A DNA stretch of 27,152 bases from Lachnospiraceae bacterium (GTDB lineage Bacteria > Bacillota_A > Clostridia > Lachnospirales > Lachnospiraceae). The notes beneath the pieces were generated by a model. The model had not been told where the DNA came from. It made no database searches and worked only from the letters and a program-made list of their open reading frames with translations. The translations under genes were made by a program, and so were the position numbers. The DNA lies in contig JAFZRD010000174.1 of NCBI GenBank assembly GCA_017620055.1, forward strand, positions 1 through 27,152, written 5' to 3'. Below are positions 21,155 to 27,152 of the stretch, in pieces; the stretch's first letter is position 1, and each line of letters opens with the position of its first letter.

Positions 21155-22366
21155 ATGGCATCAGGTTATTACAATCAGGATAACGATGATAACAGATCAT
21201 ACCAGAAGACGGTTGCCATGTGTGTCGCGGCAGCTTCGCTTGTTATACTGCTGTTTCTCGTTATACTGTATGTCAATTCGGACAGCGGAAGTTCCAAACC
21301 TTCCCAGACAGCCGTTACCGAAGAAAAGAAAGAAGAAGACGAATTTCTGAAAGACAGCCATAATATCACATCGGACGAGCTTGAGTTCTGGGAGGATGCA
21401 AATAAACCGAAGCCCAAAGCTTCCGACAGGGAAGAAGAGGAAGGTGAGCTGACGCCTTATAAGGGACCGGGTGCCGACAAGGATGCTGAAGGTGATACGT
21501 CAAAGGATATGACAAAGCCCTCGTCCACTGACAAACAGAACCGTGACGACAGGGAAGAGGGTGAAGGATCGCTCAATAAAGATCCCGGATCCGACGCAAA
21601 GTACGAAAACGGAGATTATATAGCGATCACCGATGACAAGGGTCAGAAGAAGTATTACGAGATATTAAAGGATGTGGCAAAGAATGATTATGATCTTGCT
21701 GCCAATCTTGTGAATGAGGGCGGTGACCTGACATATAAAGACGGAAAACGCGAGGCGATCAAGGGTGTCGACCTGTCAAAATATAACGGAAATATCGATT
21801 TTGCGAAGCTCAAAGACAGCGGAATGGGATTTGTCATGCTCCGCCTCGGAAGCCGCGGATACGGAACCGGAAAGATCACTCTCGACGAGAAGTTCGTGGA
21901 ATATGCACAGAATGCACAGCTTGCGGGATTGCAGATCGGTGCGTATTTCTATTCCCAGGCCGTAAACGAAAACGAAGCTGTTGAAGAAGCCAATTACATA
22001 ATAGGTGCTATTTCGGGATTCAACGTCAAATATCCGGTGGCGATAGATGTGGAAAAAGTGGAAGGTGACGAGGCACGTACCGATAAGCTTACGAGCAAAG
22101 AAAGAACAGCTGTTGTAAAATCATTCTGCGATACCGTAAAAGGTTACGGATATAAACCCGTGATATATGCAACGAGGGAAATGCTCATCACGGGCCTTGA
22201 CCTTGAGGAACTCGCGGACTATGACGTCTGGCTGTCCGATGATAACATTCCTACCGATTATCCGTACAGGTTCAGTATGTGGCAGTACAATAAAAAAGGA
22301 AGGATAGATGGAATAACGGGCGATATCGATCTGGATATGTGTTTTATCAATTACGAGCAGAAATGA
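21155..22366 (+). CDS. Membrane-anchored GH25 lysozyme
   Basis: A 403-residue cell wall hydrolase: short cytoplasmic N-terminus, one membrane helix (about residues 18-41), a long highly charged low-complexity stretch rich in E, D and K (about 45-150), a small segment of about 50 residues (151-200), then a GH25 domain (201-402). The catalytic carboxylates match the family: Asp206 in 'KGVDLSKYNG', and Asp298/Glu300 in 'YPVAIDVEKV'; 'DVWLSDD' and 'FSMWQYNKKGRIDGITGDIDLDMCF' complete the barrel. It should cleave the MurNAc-GlcNAc bond of peptidoglycan while anchored outside the membrane. A GGGAGG site precedes the ATG. It is divergent from apbE, with 60 bases between them holding no convincing promoter for either gene. 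Confidence 0.92.
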   Translation: MASGYYNQDNDDNRSYQKTVAMCVAAASLVILLFLVILYVNSDSGSSKPSQTAVTEEKKEEDEFLKDSHNITSDELEFWEDANKPKPKASDREEEEGELTPYKGPGADKDAEGDTSKDMTKPSSTDKQNRDDREEGEGSLNKDPGSDAKYENGDYIAITDDKGQKKYYEILKDVAKNDYDLAANLVNEGGDLTYKDGKREAIKGVDLSKYNGNIDFAKLKDSGMGFVMLRLGSRGYGTGKITLDEKFVEYAQNAQLAGLQIGAYFYSQAVNENEAVEEANYIIGAISGFNVKYPVAIDVEKVEGDEARTDKLTSKERTAVVKSFCDTVKGYGYKPVIYATREMLITGLDLEELADYDVWLSDDNIPTDYPYRFSMWQYNKKGRIDGITGDIDLDMCFINYEQK

Positions 22367-22459
22367 TGTGCGAAATGCACAAATAATAGATTTTATGTCG
22401 CCCTGAAATTATCGGATTTTTAGAAAAGGCAGTTTTTTGTAACAAATCCTTATTGCATA

Positions 22460-22468
22460 TGGTAGAAT
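22460..22468 (+). promoter_or_regulatory. Putative extended -10 promoter of the SleB-type hydrolase gene
   Basis: TGGTAGAAT: TG, one base, then TAGAAT (22463-22468, five of six). No good -35 is found 16-18 bases upstream. The leader would be about 33 bases. The rest of the gap 22367-22507 shows only a weak 5-bp hairpin just after the GH25 stop. Confidence 0.45.
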
Positions 22469-22507
22469 ACATTTTGCACTATGGGCATTTTTACATGAGG
22501 ATTTGTT

Positions 22508-23266
22508 ATGTATAATATGGTCAAACGCTTATTTGCCATATTAAAGTGTGTCAATGTTGATACCCATTTGTGGTGTATAAGCGTTATTGCAGGGGCAGTC
22601 GTGCTCTGTGTCAGTTTTTTCGTTGAACCGTCACAGCGTCAGCTTTCCGGTTTCGAAAATGATACGGCGGCTGTTTCAAAGCAGAAGATAATAGAATACA
22701 GTTCGGTTCTCGGTTCACTCTCATCGATCGAGTCACTCGGCGACGAGGAAGTCGAGGAGATCGTTGATGCGATCCCCGATCATTCGGATAACGAAGAGGG
22801 TGTTTCGGAAGAAGGAATGCTTACCGAAGAGTACTTCGAGGAGCGCACCACCTGTGCAAATGCTCCGATACAGTTACCTTCGGCAGTAAAGACGAGTATA
22901 GACTTTGACAACGTATATTCGCCGGAAGCCGTTGATGCGCTCGAGAGACTGGTTCAGTGTGAGGCTTCAACAGAGGATATGGAAGGCAGGATACTCGTTG
23001 CAAACGTTGTTCTGAACCGTATCGATACGGGGATATGGGGAGATGACATTCTTCCGGTACTCATGTCTCCGGGACAGTTCGATCCTATTGAGAATGGTGC
23101 ATATAAGACGGTTGATGTTGATTCCGTAACGCGGAAAGCCGTATTGTCGGCGCTCAACGGAGAAGATATCTCACAGGGTGCCCTGTATTTCCAGAAGAGC
23201 AACGCGAGAGTGTGGGGGAACAAGAAGTTCCTGTTCAGACACGGTTCGCACAGTTTCTATAAATGA
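22508..23266 (+). CDS. SleB/CwlJ-family cell wall hydrolase, membrane-anchored
   Basis: A 252-residue protein with an N-terminal membrane helix (about residues 22-39), a Ser/Glu-rich spacer (50-130) and a C-terminal Hydrolase_2 (SleB) domain (about 140-252). Domain landmarks are 'LERLVQCEASTEDMEGRILVANVVLNRI' with Glu152 the expected catalytic residue, 'SPGQFDPIENGAY' and 'GALYFQKSNARVWGNKKFLFRHGSHSFY'. SleB-type enzymes are lytic transglycosylases or amidases acting on spore cortex, but many non-spore homologues work in vegetative wall turnover, and the sigma-A-like promoter suits the latter. The ATG at 22508 has GAGGA six bases upstream. Confidence 0.88.
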   Translation: MYNMVKRLFAILKCVNVDTHLWCISVIAGAVVLCVSFFVEPSQRQLSGFENDTAAVSKQKIIEYSSVLGSLSSIESLGDEEVEEIVDAIPDHSDNEEGVSEEGMLTEEYFEERTTCANAPIQLPSAVKTSIDFDNVYSPEAVDALERLVQCEASTEDMEGRILVANVVLNRIDTGIWGDDILPVLMSPGQFDPIENGAYKTVDVDSVTRKAVLSALNGEDISQGALYFQKSNARVWGNKKFLFRHGSHSFYK

Positions 23267-23290
23267 TCTTATCTGAAAAAGATTTAAGAT

Positions 23291-23319
23291 AAAAGGCGGT
23301 CATATCGACCGCCTTTTTT
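23291..23319. terminator. Bidirectional terminator between two convergent genes
   Basis: AAAAGGCGGTC (23291-23301) pairs with GACCGCCTTTT (23307-23317) around a five-base loop. T runs follow on both strands, so it can end both the SleB-type gene and the AP2/HNH-like gene. Confidence 0.9.
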
Positions 23320-23333
23320 GTATTTGGAAATGA

Positions 23334-24122
23334 TCAGGTGAAATCAGCAAATATCCTGTCCGAGATGGGAATTTTGATATACATGAGTGCGTATTCCTTG
23401 GCTGACATTGATTCTATGTAATTCATCCTGAAGTTCTTCTTGGGACGTGCCTTCTTGATGATATCGGCCGCTTTATTGTAAGCAATGGCTGCTTCCGTTT
23501 CCGTATCGTATGTCCCTATCGTATACAGGCCGTTTACGAGTATTCTGGCACTGTACTTGGTATAAACGCTTCTCTTGACAGCATATACTCCTGTATAACG
23601 GTTGATTATCTCAATATTGTCATATCTGAAATCATATCTGTCACCGTTTATGAACCTGTAATCCCTGTTTAACACCGCATGAGGCTTGATACCGTAGCGT
23701 GAGTACAGATTGACCTGCATTCCGTAATCGGCGACCCACAGATGTCCGTTTCTACGGCTGATCTTGTGTGAAGCGAAATAGAAGAGATCATCTATGTCAA
23801 ACTTGAATATTATGGCCGGGGTCATGTAGTACTGGAAATACGTTTTCTCAAGATATATGGGATTCTTGATATATACGTTGTTATCCCTGAAGTTAATCAC
23901 GGTAACGAACTTGTCGAAATCAAGAGGAGTATCCATACGGTAGGCATCAATGGTTATCGCGTTGTTTGAGATGATATCCTTGGCTACCTTGTATGCTGCG
24001 TGAGCCTTCTCCTCGGTATCGTAGCTTCCGAGACTGATGTGCTTGTTCCTGTATGTAACGGAACTCCTGTAATATGTCTTACCGTTCTTGAGTGTTGCTT
24101 TGAATGCTCCGGCCAGTGGCAT
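23334..24122 (-). CDS. AP2 / degenerate HNH / AP2 DNA-binding protein
   Basis: A 262-residue basic, Tyr-rich protein of unproven function. Two similar segments lie at the ends: residues 15-52 ('YYRSSVTYRNKHISLGSYDTEEKAHAAYKVAKDII') and 176-224 ('TGVYAVKRS...ARILVNGLYTIGTYDTETEAAIAYNKAADIIKK'). Both fit the AP2/ERF pattern of three strands and a helix, with the G-x-Y-D-T-E-x-E-A-A-x-A-Y core. Between them, 'RFINGDRYDFRYDNIEIIN' (156-174) resembles the 'v-d-H-i-n-G-x-x-x-D-N-R-x-E-N-L' part of HNH homing endonucleases that carry AP2 domains, but the catalytic His position is replaced (Arg/Phe) and the DNR is DFR. It is therefore probably a nuclease-dead, DNA-binding relic or regulator. The start has GTGAGG upstream. 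Confidence 0.68.
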   Translation of the reverse strand: MPLAGAFKATLKNGKTYYRSSVTYRNKHISLGSYDTEEKAHAAYKVAKDIISNNAITIDAYRMDTPLDFDKFVTVINFRDNNVYIKNPIYLEKTYFQYYMTPAIIFKFDIDDLFYFASHKISRRNGHLWVADYGMQVNLYSRYGIKPHAVLNRDYRFINGDRYDFRYDNIEIINRYTGVYAVKRSVYTKYSARILVNGLYTIGTYDTETEAAIAYNKAADIIKKARPKKNFRMNYIESMSAKEYALMYIKIPISDRIFADFT

Positions 24123-24169
24123 TTTGATACCTCACTTTATATATAAGTATTGATACACCAACATCTCCT

Positions 24170-24198
24170 ATAATACAAAACTTTCGATTGACAGTCAA
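24170..24198 (-). promoter_or_regulatory. Promoter of the AP2/HNH-like gene (minus strand)
   Basis: On the minus strand: TTGACT (24198-24193), exactly 17 bases, TATTAT (24175-24170); both boxes match consensus at five of six positions. The transcript start is expected near 24163, giving a leader of about 40 bases. Confidence 0.75.
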
Positions 24199-24217
24199 CA
24201 TTATGTAGTGGTAAATT
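24188..24217 (+). promoter_or_regulatory. Promoter of nrdD-nrdG-dut
   Basis: Perfect TTGACA (24188-24193), 18 bases, TAAATT (24212-24217), with TG at 24209-24210 forming an extended -10. Its -35 and that of the divergent gene share base 24193 in the palindrome TTGACAGTCAA (24188-24198). Confidence 0.6.
24196..24211 (+). promoter_or_regulatory. Putative NrdR box 1
   Basis: CAACATTATGTAGTGG matches the NrdR-box pattern acaCwAtATaTwGtgt at 11 of 16 positions, including the central C, AT, T and G. It lies between the -35 and -10 of the nrdD promoter and touches the divergent -35. Confidence 0.45.
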
Positions 24218-24227
24218 ATTAATGCTG

Positions 24228-24243
24228 ATACAACATATAGTTT
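24228..24243 (+). promoter_or_regulatory. Putative NrdR box 2
   Basis: ATACAACATATAGTTT matches the NrdR-box pattern at 13 of 16 positions and lies exactly 32 bp (three helical turns) from box 1, the spacing used by the NrdR repressor. It covers the region just after the expected transcript start. Confidence 0.55.
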
Positions 24244-24267
24244 TTTGAGGCTTATCGGGAGGATATC

Positions 24268-26469
24268 ATGGCAGTTTTGACTACTGAACAGGAGAAGAAT
24301 AAGAATACTGAAAGTGTGGATTATGCATCACTGTATAAACCCGACAAGCCTGTGAAGATGATCAAGAAGGACGGTACGCACGAGGATTTCAACGTCCAGA
24401 AGGTTGTGGATGCTGTCGGCAAATCGGCATACAGGGCGCTCACGAAGTTCTCCGAGGAAGAGAAGGCGTTCATATGCCAGAAAGTTGTGGACAGGGTCAA
24501 CGAACTCGATGCGGATGAGATACCGATCCCCATAATGCACAATATCGTCGAATCGGCTCTTGAAGAAGTCAAGCCCATCGTTGCAAAGAGCTACAGGGAT
24601 TATCGTAATTACAAACAGGATTTCGTCAGGATGCTTGACGATGTCTATATGAAGAGCCAGTCGATAATGTATGTCGGCGACAAGGAAAACGCAAATACGG
24701 ATTCCGCTCTCGTTTCAACAAAGAGAAGTCTCATATTCAACCAGTTTAACAAGGAACTGTATCAGAAGTTCTTCCTCACAACGGAAGAGATACAGGCGTG
24801 CCGCGACGGATACATCTATATCCATGATATGTCCGCGAGAAGGGACACGATGAACTGCTGCCTTTTTGACGTTGAGAATGTTCTTCGGGGCGGCTTTGAA
24901 ATGGGTAATATATGGTATAACGAGCCTAAGACACTCGATGTCGCTTTTGATGTTATAGGAGACATCGTTCTGTCGGCGGCAAGCCAGCAGTACGGCGGAT
25001 TCACGGTGCCTTCCGTGGATCTGATCCTTGAGCCTTACGCCGAGAAGAGTTACAGGAAATACATAGACAAGTACACGGCACTCGGTATAGACAGCGAGAA
25101 GGCTGAGGAAGAAGCCGGTAAAGACGTGCACCGTGATTTTGAACAGGGATTCCAGGGATGGGAATACAAGTTCAATACGGTCGCTTCCTCAAGAGGTGAC
25201 TATCCTTTCATAACTGTAACGGCAGGAACCGGTACAGGAAGATTTGCCAAAATGGCGACGATCACGATGCTTGACGTCAGACGTGCGGGACAGGGCAAGA
25301 AGGAATGCAAGAAGCCGGTACTGTTCCCGAAGATCGTGTTCCTTTACGATGAGAACCTTCACGGCCCGGGCAAGGAGCTTGAGGATGTGTTCGAAGCTGG
25401 CGTCAGATGTTCGAGCAAGACGATGTATCCCGACTGGCTCTCGCTTACCGGTAAAGGTTATATCGCATCAATGTACAAGAGATACGGCAAGATAATCTCG
25501 CCGATGGGCTGCAGGGCTTTCCTGTCACCTTGGTATGAACGCGGAGGCATGCATCCGGCCGACGACGATGATGTACCCGTATTTGTCGGCAGATTCAACA
25601 TCGGTGCCGTATCGTTGAATCTTCCCATGATCCTTGCCAAATCAAGGCAGGAATCGAAGGAATTCTATTCGGTACTCGATTATTATCTCAATCTCATCAG
25701 GCAGCTTCATATAAGGACATACGCATATCTCGGAGAGATGCGTGCGTCAACGAACCCTCTTGCATACTGCGAGGGAGGTTTCTATCAGGGACATCTCAAG
25801 CTTACGGACAAGATCAAGCCGCTCCTCAAGTATGCGACCGCATCGTTCGGCATAACGGCTCTTAACGAACTTCAGGAGCTCTACAACGGCAAATCGCTCG
25901 TTGAGGACGGGCAGTTCGCACTTGAGGTTCTTGAATACATCAATACCAAGATCACCGAGTTCAAAGAGGAGGACGGCAACCTCTATGCGATATACGGTAC
26001 CCCCGCGGAGAATCTGTGCGGCCTTCAGGTCAAGCAGTTCAGGAAGAAGTACGGTATCGTGGAGAACGTATCTGACAGGGAATACGTGTCGAACAGTTTC
26101 CACTGCCATGTCAGCGAGGATATCACTCCGATCGAGAAGCAGGATCTTGAATACAGATTCTGGGAGCTGTCAAACGGAGGCAAGATACAGTATGTACGTT
26201 ATCCTATAGATTACAATCTCGGCGCTATACGTACGCTCATAAACAGGGCTATGGATATGGGACTGTACGAGGGCGTCAATATGTCTCTTGCATACTGCGA
26301 CGACTGCGGACATCAGGAACTTGAGATGGATGTATGTCCGAAGTGCGGCAGCAGGAATCTCACCAAGATCGACAGGATGAACGGATATCTCTCTTATTCG
26401 AGAATTCACGGAGATACAAGGCTCAATGACGCGAAGATGGCTGAGATAGCCGAAAGGAAGAGCATGTAA
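24268..26469 (+). CDS. nrdD: Anaerobic (class III) ribonucleoside-triphosphate reductase
   Basis: A 733-residue glycyl-radical enzyme that makes dNTPs from NTPs without oxygen. An N-terminal ATP-cone (about 28-120, 'VKMIKKDGTHEDFNVQKVVDAVGKSAYRAL') gives allosteric control of overall activity. The catalytic barrel follows, with 'RRDTMNCCLFDVENVL' (191-206) and 'GCRAFLSPWYERGG'. The C-terminus has a four-Cys zinc site, Cys677/680/690/693 (CDDCGHQELEMDVCPKC), and the radical loop R703-M-N-G706-Y-L, Gly706 being the expected radical site. GGGAGG lies before the ATG. nrdG follows with a one-base overlap. Two NrdR-like boxes upstream suggest repression by NrdR when dATP/ATP is high. Confidence 0.97.
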   Translation: MAVLTTEQEKNKNTESVDYASLYKPDKPVKMIKKDGTHEDFNVQKVVDAVGKSAYRALTKFSEEEKAFICQKVVDRVNELDADEIPIPIMHNIVESALEEVKPIVAKSYRDYRNYKQDFVRMLDDVYMKSQSIMYVGDKENANTDSALVSTKRSLIFNQFNKELYQKFFLTTEEIQACRDGYIYIHDMSARRDTMNCCLFDVENVLRGGFEMGNIWYNEPKTLDVAFDVIGDIVLSAASQQYGGFTVPSVDLILEPYAEKSYRKYIDKYTALGIDSEKAEEEAGKDVHRDFEQGFQGWEYKFNTVASSRGDYPFITVTAGTGTGRFAKMATITMLDVRRAGQGKKECKKPVLFPKIVFLYDENLHGPGKELEDVFEAGVRCSSKTMYPDWLSLTGKGYIASMYKRYGKIISPMGCRAFLSPWYERGGMHPADDDDVPVFVGRFNIGAVSLNLPMILAKSRQESKEFYSVLDYYLNLIRQLHIRTYAYLGEMRASTNPLAYCEGGFYQGHLKLTDKIKPLLKYATASFGITALNELQELYNGKSLVEDGQFALEVLEYINTKITEFKEEDGNLYAIYGTPAENLCGLQVKQFRKKYGIVENVSDREYVSNSFHCHVSEDITPIEKQDLEYRFWELSNGGKIQYVRYPIDYNLGAIRTLINRAMDMGLYEGVNMSLAYCDDCGHQELEMDVCPKCGSRNLTKIDRMNGYLSYSRIHGDTRLNDAKMAEIAERKSM

Positions 26470-26978
26470 TGAGATATCATAACATTACCAAGGATGATAT
26501 GCTCAACGGCGACGGTCTTCGTGTTGTATTGTGGGTGGCAGGCTGTTCACACTGCTGCGAGGGATGTCAGAATCCTTCGACGTGGGATGCCAACGGCGGT
26601 ATCCCGTTTGATGATGATGCCAAGGAAGAGGTATTTGGCGAGCTTCGCAAGCCGTACATAAGCGGAGTCACATTCTCCGGCGGAGATCCGATGTACTGTA
26701 CCAATTACCCCGATATAAAGGCTCTTGCCGCTGAGATCAAGGAGAAGTTCCCGGACAAGACTATCTGGATGTATACCGGTGAGGTATGGGAGAACCTTTA
26801 CGAGGACCCGATCATAAAGCTTATTGACGTACTGGTGGACGGGGAATTTCATATAAAGGAGCGGGATGTTAAGTTGCTGTGGAAGGGAAGCGCGAACCAG
26901 CGCGTGATTGATGTCGCAGCCAGTCTCGCTTCTGACACCCCCGAAGTGCCGGTCATGTATTGTGAGGACTATTATTGA
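26469..26978 (+). CDS. nrdG: Anaerobic ribonucleotide reductase-activating protein
   Basis: A 169-residue radical-SAM activase that generates the glycyl radical on NrdD. It contains the cluster motif C26-x3-C30-x2-C33 within 'VAGCSHCCEGCQNPSTWD', the glycine-rich SAM site 'VTFSGGDPMY', and 'DVLVDGEFHIKERD' with 'WKGSANQRVIDV' near the C-terminus, all typical. An extra Cys29 lies inside the motif. Length is normal. Its ATG overlaps the nrdD stop (TAATG) and its TGA overlaps the next start (TGATG), indicating translational coupling of the three genes. Confidence 0.97.
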   Translation: MRYHNITKDDMLNGDGLRVVLWVAGCSHCCEGCQNPSTWDANGGIPFDDDAKEEVFGELRKPYISGVTFSGGDPMYCTNYPDIKALAAEIKEKFPDKTIWMYTGEVWENLYEDPIIKLIDVLVDGEFHIKERDVKLLWKGSANQRVIDVAASLASDTPEVPVMYCEDYY

Positions 26979-27152
26979 TGCAACGTATCGCAAAATTTGA
27001 AAAAGTCAGTTACGAGCAGTTTGCCGGAGCATATAAGGATGACTTCGGCGGTACCGATGAAGAGGTAAGGAGAGTCTATGATTCGATAGAGCTACCGAAG
27101 CGTGCCACGACCGGCTCAGCCGGATATGATTTTCATACGCCGGTGGATATAA
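26978..27152 (+). CDS. dut: dUTP diphosphatase, N-terminal part (3' end outside the window)
   Basis: The frame opens at the ATG overlapping the nrdG stop and runs off the window after 58 codons. The translated start MQRIAKFEKVSYEQFAGAY leads, after about 25 residues, to 'IELPKRATTGSAGYDF', which contains conserved motif 1 of trimeric dUTPases. The enzyme hydrolyses dUTP to dUMP and diphosphate, keeping uracil out of DNA and feeding thymidylate synthesis. The 40-residue N-terminal segment before motif 1 is longer than in E. coli Dut. Motifs 2-5 are not visible, so a related dCTP deaminase-fold protein cannot be fully excluded. Placement after nrdDG makes a DNA-precursor operon. Confidence 0.85.
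   Translation, partial: MQRIAKFEKVSYEQFAGAYKDDFGGTDEEVRRVYDSIELPKRATTGSAGYDFHTPVDI

Noticed and set aside
22366..22381. Hairpin TGTGC-gaaat-GCACA after the GH25 stop
   Set aside because: Five base pairs, AT-rich surroundings and no T run; too weak to call.

Overview
The window looks like chromosome from an anaerobic clostridial bacterium, most likely Lachnospiraceae-like. The evidence is the linkage cmk-ispH-rpsA, a clostridial-order rnfCDGEAB operon, a class III (anaerobic) ribonucleotide reductase, scpAB, a biotin-dependent Na+-pump decarboxylase cluster, strong GGAGG ribosome sites and sigma-A promoters with extended -10 elements. I see no phage, insertion sequence, CRISPR array, tRNA or rRNA. 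Every gap between genes is under 300 bases.

Layout. (1) 1-716: 3' end of alaS, then rpsU with its own promoter and terminator. (2) 769-3179: membrane-anchored metallophosphoesterase, scpA and scpB as one transcription unit. (3) 3204-8657: five genes encoding a CoA-type carboxyltransferase, OadG-like lipoprotein, biotin carrier, OadB Na+ pump and pyruvate/oxaloacetate carboxyltransferase. Together they hold every part of a transcarboxylase plus the membrane part of a Na+-pumping decarboxylase. (4) 8618-14025: tetR, an HI0933-type flavoprotein, cmk, ispH, rpsA and cheR, tightly packed or overlapping, ending at a terminator that lies inside the coding region of the convergent gene. (5) 13945-15066, minus strand: an RNase H-fold exonuclease-like protein. 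(6) 15144-20088: the six-gene Rnf complex, convergent with an ApbE flavin transferase that could flavinylate RnfG and RnfD. (7) 21155-23319: a membrane-anchored GH25 lysozyme and a membrane-anchored SleB-type cell wall hydrolase. (8) 23334-24122, minus strand: an AP2 / degenerate-HNH / AP2 protein. (9) 24188 to the end: nrdD, nrdG and the start of dut, joined by single-base stop/start overlaps and preceded by two NrdR-like boxes 32 bp apart.

How it fits together. Regions 3 and 6 are both membrane bioenergetic machines. The decarboxylase set can exchange carboxyl groups between oxaloacetate and an acyl-CoA and/or export Na+; Rnf couples ferredoxin:NAD+ oxidoreduction to ion export. A Na+ link between them is inference. 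Regions 4 and 9 are housekeeping (nucleotides, isoprenoids, translation, DNA precursors).

The most unusual items are the transcarboxylase/Na+-pump hybrid operon with a divergent CoA-side subunit, the AP2-HNH-AP2 protein that shares a palindromic promoter region with nrdDG-dut, a four-cysteine tail on RnfE, and several compact promoter/terminator arrangements.
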